From JBARCX01 sp049794535 (GTDB taxonomy: Bacteria > Pseudomonadota > Gammaproteobacteria > Xanthomonadales > Rhodanobacteraceae), in the NCBI GenBank assembly GCA_049794535.1, contig JBARCX010000210.1, positions 1-25,172 of the forward strand: DNA of 25,172 nucleotides, read 5' to 3'. Numbering within the stretch: position 1 is the stretch's first letter; each line of letters begins with the position of its first letter. Both the position numbers and the translations under genes were made by a program. The notes beneath the pieces were generated by a model that was not told where the DNA came from, did not search any database, and was given only the letters and a program-made list of their open reading frames with translations. Shown here piece after piece: positions 16,750 to 25,161 of this stretch.

Positions 16750-18213
16750 TCAGCCGTTCTGCTTATCGGTAGGCACCGTCAAACCCACGAAATTGGTGGT
16801 ATCTCCGCTACGCACAAGCAGCAATACCGTGTCACCGGGCTTTACACCGGCCGTGGCCGTATGAAATGCATTCGCACTACCCACCTTCGTTTGATTCACC
16901 ATGAGGATCACGTCACCGGCCTGCAGGCCAGCCTGCGCCGCTACCGGCCCGATGACATCAACCACTGCCACACCCTCACCAGCCTTCAGCCCAAGCTGCT
17001 GCCGAGTGCTGCCACTGAGATCCTGCACACTCAACCCCAAGGCGGTCGAACCACTCTGTGCCGCAGGCTTGTTAGTTGTAGCCAGCTGTGCATTTTTATC
17101 GCGTGGCATACTGCCGATGGTGACGTCAAACGTCTGCTTCTTACCGTCGCGCAGGATCTGCATCGGCACCTTGCTACCTGGCTTGGTCATCGCCACCAGC
17201 GGCGGCAAATCCGCGCCCTGATCAATCGCGTGACCGTCATAGGAAAGAATGATGTCACCCGGCTGGACGCCAGCCTTTTCAGCACCGCTACCAGGAGACA
17301 CGCTCACCACGATCGCACCATTGCCGTTGTCGAGCTTGAGCGCCTTAACCATATCGTCGCCAATCGGCTTGATCAGCACACCCAGTTGGCCACGCGTGAC
17401 ATAACCGGTGGTTTTGAGCTGTTGCACCACGTTCATCGCCACATCAATCGGGATCGAGAACGAGACGCCTTGGTAGCCACCTGTACTGGAGTAGATCTGC
17501 GAGTTGATGCCGACCACCTGCCCCTGCAGATTGAACAGCGGGCCGCCCGAGTTACCGCGATTAATCGGCACATCCGTCTGGATGAACGGGGTATCGGGCT
17601 GGTCTGGATTACCCAGATTACGCCCTACCGCGCTGACGATACCTTGCGTCACGGTGTAATCGAAACCAAAGGGCGAGCCGATCGCCAGCACCCATTGACC
17701 AGCCTTGAGCGTGCGCGAGTCACCAATACTCACCGACGGCAGGCTGCTTCCGGCATCCACCTTCAGCAATGCGACGTCATACGTCGGATCGGTGCCCACC
17801 ACTTTTGCGGTGAGCGTGCGGCGATCCTGCAGACGCACAGTAACCTTGTCCGCATGATCGACCACATGATTATTGGTAAGAATGTAACCATCACTGGAAA
17901 TGATGAAGCCCGAACCGAGTGAGGTGCGCGCCTGTTCTTCCGGCGAAGGCGTCATCGGCATACCGAAGAAGCGGCGGAAGATCTCCATCTGCTGGGCATC
18001 TGGCCCCTGCATCTGCATGGCGTTGCCCGCGCGCTTACCGCTGTACTTGGCTTCCACATGCACCACCGCTGGCGCAGTCGCCTGCACAATGCCGGTGAAG
18101 TCCGGCAACGCTGCCGTGCCATTTGCAACCTGAGCAACCGCCACGTTACCTGCGGTAACCAGACTCACTGCCAAGGCGCAGCACGTCAGACTGCGCAAGA
18201 ACGATCGATCCAT
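16750..18213 (-). CDS. mucD: Do/DegP-like periplasmic serine protease (MucD)
   Basis: The product is 487 aa. A signal peptide (about 1-27, cleavage after VAVA) is followed by the trypsin-like domain with triad H116 (NNHVVDH), D146 (YDVALLKV) and S222 (NRGNSGGPL). A flexible Met/Gln-rich insert (residues 65-95, the LA-loop region) comes before the first conserved strand. Two PDZ domains occupy about 255-345 and 385-480. It degrades or refolds misfolded envelope proteins. The last gene of rpoE-rseA-mucD, it gives negative feedback on sigma-E. A very strong ribosome site (AAAGGAGG) precedes the ATG at 18211-18213. DegP/DegQ are alternative names; the operon position favours MucD. Confidence 0.95.
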   Translation of the reverse strand: MDRSFLRSLTCCALAVSLVTAGNVAVAQVANGTAALPDFTGIVQATAPAVVHVEAKYSGKRAGNAMQMQGPDAQQMEIFRRFFGMPMTPSPEEQARTSLGSGFIISSDGYILTNNHVVDHADKVTVRLQDRRTLTAKVVGTDPTYDVALLKVDAGSSLPSVSIGDSRTLKAGQWVLAIGSPFGFDYTVTQGIVSAVGRNLGNPDQPDTPFIQTDVPINRGNSGGPLFNLQGQVVGINSQIYSSTGGYQGVSFSIPIDVAMNVVQQLKTTGYVTRGQLGVLIKPIGDDMVKALKLDNGNGAIVVSVSPGSGAEKAGVQPGDIILSYDGHAIDQGADLPPLVAMTKPGSKVPMQILRDGKKQTFDVTIGSMPRDKNAQLATTNKPAAQSGSTALGLSVQDLSGSTRQQLGLKAGEGVAVVDVIGPVAAQAGLQAGDVILMVNQTKVGSANAFHTATAGVKPGDTVLLLVRSGDTTNFVGLTVPTDKQNG

Positions 18214-18252
18214 GGACTCCTCCTTTCAGGTTATCGGACACGCCCTATCGTC

Positions 18253-18271
18253 CGGCCCGCAAAGCGGGCCG
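18253..18271. other. GC-rich hairpin between rseA and mucD
   Basis: Perfect 8-bp stem of only G and C (18253-18260 with 18264-18271) with a 3-nt loop, in the 124-nt gap between the rseA stop and the mucD ribosome site. No U-tract on either strand, so a simple terminator is unlikely. It could block 3' exonucleases or tune mucD expression relative to rpoE-rseA. Nothing else is recognised in 18214-18337. Confidence 0.45.
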
Positions 18272-18337
18272 ACTGAGGCGTGGTGAACGAACGGAATGGA
18301 GTGGCCACCGCACGGGAGTGCGCGGCAGCCACCAGGC

Positions 18338-19021
18338 TTATTGCGCCACGGCGGCCTGGCGCGCATGGTCAGGCGCTGCCGATGACGGATCAGAGCCGAT
18401 AAGCAGCAGGTAGCTGCCATGGCCCTCATTGAGCGTGCGGTAACGCGGCACCTGCTGATAAGGCGACAGGCTGCGCGCATAGGGAGACAGCGGGCCGCTG
18501 GATGAATCGCCTAGCGTCATCGAAGCACGCTGACTGAACTCAGCCGGTGACGGATTGGCGTTTAGCCATGTCGGCACAGCAGCCGGTGCGGTGCTCGGTG
18601 GCAGATTCATATCCGCCGTAGTCGTACTGGGTTGCGTCACGCTTGCAGTGAGTCGCGCAGCACGATCGGCACCATTGCCCGCAGGCTGGGTAATCATCAG
18701 CGCAGCCACTGCAACACCGGCAGCAATCGCACCACCAGCAGACCAATGCAACAAACGTCGACGGCGATGACCAGAACTCGCCCCGGACAGCTCCTGCTGG
18801 GCGGTCTCCTGATCAATGACAAGCATCACTCGCGCAGCAAAACCCGATGAAGCTAGCGGTGGCAGCTGACGGCGCAGACTGTCTCCGGCTACGTGATGGC
18901 GTGCCCACGCTTGCAGCATCGAGGCATCATGGTCGAGTCGACGAAGCAAGAAGCGCAGCTCCTCCTTCGACAGCTCACCGTCAATGCCGGCAGAAAGATT
19001 TTCTCGATTGGCTTCAGTCAT
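18338..19021 (-). CDS. rseA: Anti-sigma-E factor RseA
   Basis: The product is 227 aa. The N-terminal cytoplasmic domain (1-85) starts with NLSAGIDGELSKEELRFLLRRL, the RseA signature that clamps sigma-E. A basic run HRRRR (85-89) precedes a single membrane segment (about 91-111). The periplasmic part is Ser/Thr/Pro/Ala-rich, low complexity, and weakly conserved. RseA holds RpoE at the membrane until DegS- and RseP-type proteases cut it. It starts 11 nt after the rpoE stop. No RseB homologue follows; mucD comes next, as in xanthomonads. Confidence 0.88.
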   Translation of the reverse strand: MTEANRENLSAGIDGELSKEELRFLLRRLDHDASMLQAWARHHVAGDSLRRQLPPLASSGFAARVMLVIDQETAQQELSGASSGHRRRRLLHWSAGGAIAAGVAVAALMITQPAGNGADRAARLTASVTQPSTTTADMNLPPSTAPAAVPTWLNANPSPAEFSQRASMTLGDSSSGPLSPYARSLSPYQQVPRYRTLNEGHGSYLLLIGSDPSSAAPDHARQAAVAQ

Positions 19022-19032
19022 GGTTTCCGGTC

Positions 19033-19614
19033 CTAGCGGTCCGACAACAACGGCCGCAGTTTCTCGTCGATTGCCTCACGTGCCCGGAAAATACGCGAAC
19101 GTACCGTACCGATCGGGCAACCCATCGCCGCAGCGATTTCCTCGTAGCTGAGACCGTCCACTTCACGTAGCGTGATAGCCGTACGCAGCTCCTCGGGTAA
19201 AGCTTGGACAGTGGAAAATACGGTTTGTTCAATTTCTTGCCGCATCAACTCACGTTCCGGGGTAGCGCTGTCATGCATGCGATCAGCGCCGGGGACGAAC
19301 TCTGCATCCTCCACGGCAATGTCGTCTGTTGGCGGGCGTCGCCCCATGGCTACCAGGTGGTTCTTGGCCGTATTGACCGCAATTTTGTACATCCAGGTAT
19401 AGAAAGCACTCTCGCCACGAAAGGAGCCGATCGCGCGCCAAGCACGCACGAACGCCTCCTGGGCGACATCTTCACATTCAGCGTGGTTGTGCACGTAACG
19501 CGAAATCAGGCCGATGACCTTGTGCTGGTACTTCCGCACCAATAGGTCAAATGCGCGCTTATCCCCGCCCTGTACACGCTCGACCAGCGCGCTATCGAGT
19601 TCGTTCTCGCCCAT
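19033..19614 (-). CDS. rpoE: RNA polymerase sigma-E factor (sigma-24)
   Basis: The product is 193 aa from ATG 19612-19614. Region 2 (about 20-90) has RAFDLLVRKYQHKVIGLI, DVAQEAFVRAWR and AFYTWMYKIAVNTAKN; region 4 (about 128-182) has LPEELRTAITLREVDGLSYEEIA and the recognition helix CPIGTVRSRIFRAR. This ECF sigma factor directs the envelope-stress regulon. A GTG seven codons upstream (19635) is possible, but AAGGAG sits 9 nt before the chosen ATG and MGENELDSALVERVQ matches typical RpoE starts. Followed by its anti-sigma factor. A sigma-E-like promoter lies upstream, consistent with self-activation. Confidence 0.96.
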   Translation of the reverse strand: MGENELDSALVERVQGGDKRAFDLLVRKYQHKVIGLISRYVHNHAECEDVAQEAFVRAWRAIGSFRGESAFYTWMYKIAVNTAKNHLVAMGRRPPTDDIAVEDAEFVPGADRMHDSATPERELMRQEIEQTVFSTVQALPEELRTAITLREVDGLSYEEIAAAMGCPIGTVRSRIFRAREAIDEKLRPLLSDR

Positions 19615-19623
19615 CCGGGCCGT

Positions 19624-19629
19624 CTCCTT
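19624..19629 (-). promoter_or_regulatory. Ribosome binding site that fixes the rpoE start
   Basis: AAGGAG on the minus strand, 9 nt before the ATG at 19612-19614. The upstream GTG alternative lacks such a site. Confidence 0.7.
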
Positions 19630-19680
19630 CGTCACTCGTTACTGCCGCAGCACGGGATGCGGTCGAATAGATTGACGTGC

Positions 19681-19707
19681 TATGACAGGTATTGTGCCCC
19701 CAAGTTC
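19681..19707 (-). promoter_or_regulatory. Candidate sigma-E promoter of rpoE
   Basis: Minus strand GAACTT (19707-19702), a perfect sigma-E -35 core, then exactly 16 nt, then TCATA (19685-19681), preceded by G, as a partial -10 (known consensus TCTGA/TCTAA). The start point would be near 19674, with a leader of about 60 nt. An inverted repeat, GTTCA-gaa-TGAAC (plus strand 19704-19716), overlaps the -35 core. Position and spacing fit the known autoregulation of rpoE operons. Confidence 0.55.
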
Positions 19708-19786
19708 AGAATGAACCCGGGTACTGACCAAGCAGCTTGATCGCTACGGTCTCATGATTGCAACATCGGGGCACACCAGCGCTAAC

Positions 19787-22357
19787 TCAAACCAGTCGAT
19801 TACCGCTTGCCTCGGCCATCAAACGTTCGCGTTCAGCCAACAGTCGGTCAAAGCTCGCCTGCGGCAGGGGCCGGCAGAAAAGGTAGCCCTGCAGCTCGTC
19901 ACAATGGTTGGCGCGTAGGAATTGCATGTGCTGCTCAATCTCCACCCCTTCGGCCACTACACCACGCTTGAGCCGGTGGGCCATGTCGATGGTGGCACGC
20001 ACGATCGCCTCATCATCGGGATCAACACCGATATTGCGCACAAAGCTCTGGTCGATCTTGATACGGTCAGCCGGCAGCTTGCGCAGATAATCCAGCGAGG
20101 CGGCACCCGTACCAAAATCGTCGATAGCGATGCGGCACCCCAGACGATGCAAGCCCTGCATGTTTTCGATCAGATTGGGCACTGCCTTGATGCTGATGCT
20201 TTCGGTCACTTCCAACTCCAACAGGCATGGCTCCAGTCCGGTCTCGCGCAACACCCGTGCCACTACCCCCGTCAGGTCTGGCTGCATCAACTGCACCACC
20301 GAGAGGTTTACACCCAAACGCAGGCGCAGGCCGTACTGCTCCTCCCATGCCTGAGCTTGCTTACAAGCGTTGCGCAAAACCCACTCGCCGATAGAGACGA
20401 TCAGTCCACTCTCCTCCGCCAATGGGATGAAGAAGCCCGGGCCGATCGCGCCCAGCTCTGGATGCTCCCAACGCAATAATGCCTCCATGCCCACGATGTC
20501 CTCGCTGATCGCATCGACCTGCGGCTGATAGAACACGCGCAGCTCACCGTTGCCTTCAGCGTGACGCAACCGGGCCCTGAGAGCGGCGTTCTGTTGCTCC
20601 TGCTCCGGGTTTACGTCATAGATCTGATAGTTGTTACGGCCCAAACTCTTGGCTGCATACATCGCCTCATCGGCATGCTTAAGCAAGGTTTCCGCATCGG
20701 GTGCGTCATCCGGGAAGAAGCTGATGCCGATCGAAGCGGTTACCTGCAGCTCGGTACCATCATCCAGCCCCAACGGGGTTTCCATCAGTTGCACAATTTT
20801 TTCGGCAACACGTAATACGTCTTCGTTTCTCACGATATGACGCAGTACCACGGTGAACTCATCGCCGGCATAGCGCGCCACCGTGTCAGACGCACGCACA
20901 CTGCTGCTCAAGCGCTGCGTTACCGCCACTAGCACCTGGTCGCCGACGGCATGACCGAGGTTGTCATTGATCGACTTGAAGCGATCAAGGTCGACAAACA
21001 ACACGGCGAAACACTCGCCCGTGCGATTGGCTTCGCGAATGATCGTGTCGAGTCGATCATTGAACAACAGGCGGTTGGGCAATCCGGTAAGCGAATCGAG
21101 CAATCCTTCAGCACGCCCCTGTTCACGCGTGCGACGCAATTCCAACGTGTGCGCAAAATGCACAGCAGCACAACGCAGCACCGGCTCGACAATCTCAGGC
21201 TCACCGAAAGGGGAGCGTGCCCCAGTCAGCAATGCGCCAAGCACGCTGCGACGCTCATCCAGCAATGGCAGCCCGACAAAACCATGCAAACCCAACTGGC
21301 CGATCAACGGATCGGCTTCAGCAAGACGTTGCGCATCGGCCGAATGCAACATGGTTTTGCCGCTCAGAACCAATCGCAAAGAGCTCTGTAGTTGGGGACT
21401 TGGCCAAATCTGTTCGGGTCCGCGCCAGCGTTGCACCAGTTGCATCGGCGCACTGGTTTCCTCAGGCCAGGCAGACCACACCGCAAGGTAGTCCAGGCCC
21501 ATGTCGTCAACCAGCATTTGCGCGGCTTCAGCCAGGCTCCCTTCTCCGTGGGTAGTGAACATGCGTGCCAGCAACGTCAGTGCAACCGTGGGACGCACCC
21601 CTGCTCGATCGCTGCGGAACATGAACGCCAAGGCTTCATGACCGGCATGGCGTACGCGCCGCGCACTTGCCTCACCGCTGTCAAAACCGCGCGTCGATCG
21701 TCGTTGACACGCATGCCAGCGACGATCCGTCTCACCCACGACCCGATCCAAGCCGACGCCTTCGAACGTCAGCAATTCGTGCAGCGGTAAACCGAGCACA
21801 GTCGCTACATTGAGACCACTATGCCGAATCAAGGCAGGACTGGCTTCCAGCACGTGACGTCCGGCCATATCCGTGATCAGCCACTCACTGCCGCCCTCCT
21901 CGAAGACAAAGCGGTAATCGCTATCCGCGGGCTGAACCGATGGCGTGAGGCTTCTCGCTGCCGATGCTCCTCCACGACGCAAGTGTTGCCAGCGCGGCAG
22001 CAACTCTTTGTCGAGTTGGGCGGCTTGCAGCCAATCATTAACGCCAGCGGGCAACTGTGACGGCCTGAAGGTCACGCCATCCGCCAGCACAGCAAGTAAC
22101 GGTGCATCGACACACGCCGGCATGAGCCGCAATTGTTCGCAACATGCCACCGCGCTGCGGCCATCCCCTTCGAACACAACGACGATCAACGCCAGCGGTG
22201 CCCGGCCTTCAAGCAAGATCGCAGCATGCGTAATATCACGAGCAGAATGGATGGGCAGATGGCCTTCCCGATCAAGCACATCGAACAGCGCACGCCGCAG
22301 CTCTCGCTGCGAGGCCACCACCAGCACCCCGCCCGTCGTCGATGTCATGATGGTCAC
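19787..22357 (-). CDS. Bifunctional c-di-GMP signalling protein: pseudo-REC, PAS, GAF, GGDEF, EAL
   Basis: The product is 856 aa with no membrane segment. Residues 10-125 have a receiver-like pattern but lack the acidic pocket (VLVVAS in place of the D-D pair; no phospho-Asp), so it is a pseudo-receiver. About 150-250 resembles PAS and 260-405 GAF. The GGDEF domain (about 415-580) has AGDEF (497-501), an accepted active form, and an inhibitory I-site R488-A-S-D491 five residues earlier. The EAL domain (about 595-845) has E625-A-L, N684, E716/E719 (LEVTES), D746-D747 (DDFGTG), K767 and E803. Both cyclase and phosphodiesterase sites look intact; net activity is unknown. Start GTG 22357 overlaps the upstream stop (GTGA); ATG 22348 is the alternative. 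Neither has a clear ribosome site, so coupling is likely. Confidence 0.92.
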   Translation of the reverse strand: MTIMTSTTGGVLVVASQRELRRALFDVLDREGHLPIHSARDITHAAILLEGRAPLALIVVVFEGDGRSAVACCEQLRLMPACVDAPLLAVLADGVTFRPSQLPAGVNDWLQAAQLDKELLPRWQHLRRGGASAARSLTPSVQPADSDYRFVFEEGGSEWLITDMAGRHVLEASPALIRHSGLNVATVLGLPLHELLTFEGVGLDRVVGETDRRWHACQRRSTRGFDSGEASARRVRHAGHEALAFMFRSDRAGVRPTVALTLLARMFTTHGEGSLAEAAQMLVDDMGLDYLAVWSAWPEETSAPMQLVQRWRGPEQIWPSPQLQSSLRLVLSGKTMLHSADAQRLAEADPLIGQLGLHGFVGLPLLDERRSVLGALLTGARSPFGEPEIVEPVLRCAAVHFAHTLELRRTREQGRAEGLLDSLTGLPNRLLFNDRLDTIIREANRTGECFAVLFVDLDRFKSINDNLGHAVGDQVLVAVTQRLSSSVRASDTVARYAGDEFTVVLRHIVRNEDVLRVAEKIVQLMETPLGLDDGTELQVTASIGISFFPDDAPDAETLLKHADEAMYAAKSLGRNNYQIYDVNPEQEQQNAALRARLRHAEGNGELRVFYQPQVDAISEDIVGMEALLRWEHPELGAIGPGFFIPLAEESGLIVSIGEWVLRNACKQAQAWEEQYGLRLRLGVNLSVVQLMQPDLTGVVARVLRETGLEPCLLELEVTESISIKAVPNLIENMQGLHRLGCRIAIDDFGTGAASLDYLRKLPADRIKIDQSFVRNIGVDPDDEAIVRATIDMAHRLKRGVVAEGVEIEQHMQFLRANHCDELQGYLFCRPLPQASFDRLLAERERLMAEASGNRLV

Positions 22358-22845
22358 AGCAGCCAGCGCCCATCTCGCAGACGCGGCCGCTGCGCTGCAC
22401 GCAGGGTACCGCTCATACGCACAGCCACATCGTCCAAACTCGTAATCAATGCAGGTGGCGCATCCAAGAGCACCACGCGTCGTACGTGGCCACTAGGAGC
22501 TCGCGCTAATTGCCGCAGCAAACTGCTATCCATCGACGACATAGGCAACGGAAACTTTGTCAGCAGATACACGCCGAAGTGATTGCTTTGCTGCATGTAG
22601 CGCAAGGCAATACCAAGCCGTTGTGACCCAGGTACCCAGGCATGCGCCTCGCGCAAATTGACCATGCCGCTGTCGGGCTGCCATAGATAAATCGACTGCC
22701 CGCTGTGCCGGGCAAGCGAGCGGAACTGCTCGATCAGTACCCCGCTATCGGCATCCTCAAGCACAACCAACCCACCGGGCGCAGCCAGAATGCGCTCGAG
22801 GATTTCAGTGCCGACAATCGGCGTAGGGGCCATCATAGGAGTCAT
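22354..22845 (-). CDS. Unrecognised protein, partner gene of the GGDEF-EAL protein
   Basis: The product is 163 aa, soluble, no signal peptide or membrane segment. I do not recognise the family with confidence. It has alternating beta-strands and helices: GGLVVLEDAD (24-33), SIYLWQPDSGMVNL (51-64), a helix LGIALRYMQQSNHFG, then GVYLLTKF and a late strand VRRVVLLDAPP (121-131). There is no Walker A. The pattern recalls the inactive N-terminal, RecA-like domain of Ycf46-type AAA proteins, where a short Y-x-W...G segment and a late hydrophobic strand recur; that is only a resemblance. The start is uncertain: GTG 22848, ATG 22845, 22836 or 22833, none with a good ribosome site. Its stop overlaps the start of the next gene, so the two are cotranscribed and probably act together. 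Confidence 0.65.
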   Translation of the reverse strand: MTPMMAPTPIVGTEILERILAAPGGLVVLEDADSGVLIEQFRSLARHSGQSIYLWQPDSGMVNLREAHAWVPGSQRLGIALRYMQQSNHFGVYLLTKFPLPMSSMDSSLLRQLARAPSGHVRRVVLLDAPPALITSLDDVAVRMSGTLRAAQRPRLRDGRWLL

Positions 22846-23017
22846 CACGGCGTTAAATTACGCGCTCGCTACGGAATCGCAATAGGCGGTTTGCAGGGAC
22901 GTGACGCGTACGGCAACCTGCCACGCTGCACCGCAGCATGCAAAGCCCACCCACGTCTCGCATTCATCGCTACGGAACGGTATGGTGCAACCTTCCCTCC
23001 GCTACGCCTCCTACCCC
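22846..23017. other. Divergent intergenic region
   Basis: The 172 nt between the unrecognised gene (-) and the FadB/FadJ-type gene (+) must hold promoters for both. The only AT-rich spot is around GTTAAATTA (22853-22861). I find no clear hexamer pairs, no FadR- or PsrA-like operator that I would defend, and no terminator. The plus-strand frame of the fad gene is open through much of it, but the residues encoded there do not look like protein sequence of that family. Confidence 0.5.
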
Positions 23018-25114
23018 ATGTTCGAAGGATTGCGCTTCAACCACTGGAAGACGAGCCTGGACGACAGCGGCATCGTCACCCTCACCCTTGACCGGGCGGA
23101 CAGCAACGTCAATGCGATTTCCCGCGCGGTGCTGGACGAACTCGGACAGATCGTCGAGCGCCTCGCGATCGAAAACCCTACGGGCGTCATCGTCCACTCC
23201 GCCAAACCATCGGGTTTTGCAGTGGGTGCCGATATCAAGGAGTTCGTGGCTTACGCCAAGCACGGCACCGTCCTCGAAAATATCGAGAATGGCCAGCAGG
23301 TGTACGAATCGCTCGCACGACTCCTCTGCCCGACGGTCGCCGCCATACATGGCGCCTGCATGGGCGGTGGCACCGAGTTGATCTTGGCCTGTCGCCAGCG
23401 CATCGCTGCGGATGACGACAAAACAAAGATCGCCCTGCCCGAAGTGATGCTCGGCATCCATCCGGGCTGGGGCGGTACGGCACGGTTGCCGCGCCTGATC
23501 GGGGCAACCGAAGCACTACCCGTCATGCTTACCGGCAAATCACTGTCAGCCAAGCGTGCACTGGCACTTGGCGTCATTGACCGCATCGCGCCGCCTGGCG
23601 AATTGCTGGCTGAAGCACGTGCGCTGTTACGCCGCCCGCATCAGCGACCCTTCGCTCAACGCGCGAAAGCCTGGGCAACGAATACCTGGCTAGCGCGGCA
23701 GATCCTTGCGCCGATGGTGCTTAAACAGACCGCAGCAAAGGTCCGCAAAGAACATTACCCTGCACCCTTCGCGCTGATCGACGTATGGAAGCGCGGCGGC
23801 AGCAGCATTCAGCAACGCCTGAAATTGGAAGCGCGCTCGGTAGCGAAGCTGGCTGAAACCAGCACCGCGCAAAACCTGATACGCATCTTCTTCTTGCAAG
23901 AACGCCTGAAAGGATCGGGAGGCGGTACCGATTCAGGCATCAAGCACGTACATGTTGTCGGTGCTGGCGTGATGGGTGGCGACATCGCTGCGTGGGCCGC
24001 ATTCAAGGGCTTCGACGTCACGCTGCAAGATCGCGAGATGAAGTTCATCCAGCCCGCACTGGATCGTGCCCGTCAGCTCTATGAGAAAAAACTGAAGACG
24101 CCTGAGAAAGTCGAGGCGGTGGTGCGCCGCCTGCGTGCTGATGTCGAAGGCAAAGGCGTCGCAACCGCCGACCTAGTTATTGAAGCCATCTTCGAAAACG
24201 CCGATGCAAAGGAGGCGTTGTACGCCACCGTCGAGCCGCAATTCAAAGCCGATGAGATCCTCGCCAGTAATACGTCGAGCATTGCGCTGGACGAATTACG
24301 CAAAAACCTCACAGCGCCGCAGCGGTTCCTTGGACTACATTTCTTCAATCCGGTAGCACAGATGCCGTTGGTCGAGGTCGTTCGACACGATCGGCTCGAT
24401 CCAGCTATCGAGAAGCGCGCACTCGCCTTCTGCAAGGCCATTGGCAAACTGCCTGTGGCGGTCAAAGGCACGCCAGGCTTCCTGGTCAACCGCATCCTTA
24501 TGCCGTACCTGCTGGAGGCCATGCGCTTGTACAGCGAGGGTGTACCTGGCCCAGTACTCGATAAAGAAGCGAAGAAGTTCGGCATGCCGATGGGACCGAT
24601 TGAACTGGCCGACACGGTGGGCCTGGACGTATGCGCGTCGGTCGGCAAGGAGTTAGCACCGTTCCTTGGGCTTGAACTGCCGCCGGGGCTGGAAGATAAA
24701 CTGGAAGCTGGCAAACGCGGAAAGAAGGACGGCCAGGGCCTATATGTGTGGCAGGACGGCAAACCGATCAAGCCGGAAGTCGATCCGGATTACAACACGC
24801 CACCCGACCTACAGGATCGCATGATCCTTTCCATGGTCAATGAGGCTGTCGCCTGTCTCGCCGATGGCGTGGTGGACAATGCCGATCTGCTCGATGCTGG
24901 CGTAATTTTCGGAACAGGTTTCGCACCATTCCGTGGAGGCCCGATTCAATACGTGCGCAGCGAAGGTGCTGGCAGCCTTAAGTGCAAGCTGGAGACGCTG
25001 GCGCAACGGTATGGTGAGCGCTTTACGCCCAAGCACGGCTGGGACCATGCCGCACTATCGGCGAACAGCGATACACCGGCCGATATCGACGACACCCGCA
25101 AAATCACTGCCTAA
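23018..25114 (+). CDS. Fatty acid oxidation multifunctional protein, FadB/FadJ type (enoyl-CoA hydratase / 3-hydroxyacyl-CoA dehydrogenase)
   Basis: The product is 698 aa from ATG 23018. The N-terminal crotonase domain (about 5-200) has the oxyanion-hole loops GFAVGADIKEF (66-76) and GACMGGGTE (112-120); E120 and E142 (LPEVMLGIHPGWGG) are the two hydratase glutamates. A linker helix region follows to 300. The dehydrogenase has the NAD loop GAGVMGG (315-321), ASNTSSIALDEL (416-427), and catalytic H441 in GLHFFNPVAQMPLVEVV, then two C-terminal helical domains ending near GTGFAPFRGGP. It runs the second and third steps of beta-oxidation. An earlier start is open (ATG 22982, 12 residues more); neither has a good ribosome site. 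No thiolase gene adjoins it in the window. FadJ and FadB cannot be told apart here. Confidence 0.93.
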   Translation: MFEGLRFNHWKTSLDDSGIVTLTLDRADSNVNAISRAVLDELGQIVERLAIENPTGVIVHSAKPSGFAVGADIKEFVAYAKHGTVLENIENGQQVYESLARLLCPTVAAIHGACMGGGTELILACRQRIAADDDKTKIALPEVMLGIHPGWGGTARLPRLIGATEALPVMLTGKSLSAKRALALGVIDRIAPPGELLAEARALLRRPHQRPFAQRAKAWATNTWLARQILAPMVLKQTAAKVRKEHYPAPFALIDVWKRGGSSIQQRLKLEARSVAKLAETSTAQNLIRIFFLQERLKGSGGGTDSGIKHVHVVGAGVMGGDIAAWAAFKGFDVTLQDREMKFIQPALDRARQLYEKKLKTPEKVEAVVRRLRADVEGKGVATADLVIEAIFENADAKEALYATVEPQFKADEILASNTSSIALDELRKNLTAPQRFLGLHFFNPVAQMPLVEVVRHDRLDPAIEKRALAFCKAIGKLPVAVKGTPGFLVNRILMPYLLEAMRLYSEGVPGPVLDKEAKKFGMPMGPIELADTVGLDVCASVGKELAPFLGLELPPGLEDKLEAGKRGKKDGQGLYVWQDGKPIKPEVDPDYNTPPDLQDRMILSMVNEAVACLADGVVDNADLLDAGVIFGTGFAPFRGGPIQYVRSEGAGSLKCKLETLAQRYGERFTPKHGWDHAALSANSDTPADIDDTRKITA

Positions 25115-25140
25115 CCATCACGTTGTGCGCACATAAGAAA

Positions 25141-25161
25141 ACGCCCGGTGATACCGGGCGT
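25141..25161 (+). terminator. Rho-independent terminator of the FadB/FadJ-type gene
   Basis: Perfect 9-bp stem (25141-25149 with 25153-25161), 3-nt loop, followed by GTTTAAT, with an A-rich stretch just before. It starts 26 nt after the stop codon, so the gene appears to be transcribed without a downstream thiolase. Confidence 0.8.

Noticed and set aside
16861..17922. 353-codon open frame on the plus strand
   Set aside because: It lies fully antisense to mucD, has no recognisable domain, is rich in His, Arg and Thr as expected for a shadow frame, and mucD has a complete catalytic triad and PDZ domains.
22846..23017. FadR/PsrA-type operator before the fad gene
   Set aside because: I looked for a GAAAC-type or FadR-type palindrome and found none that I would defend.
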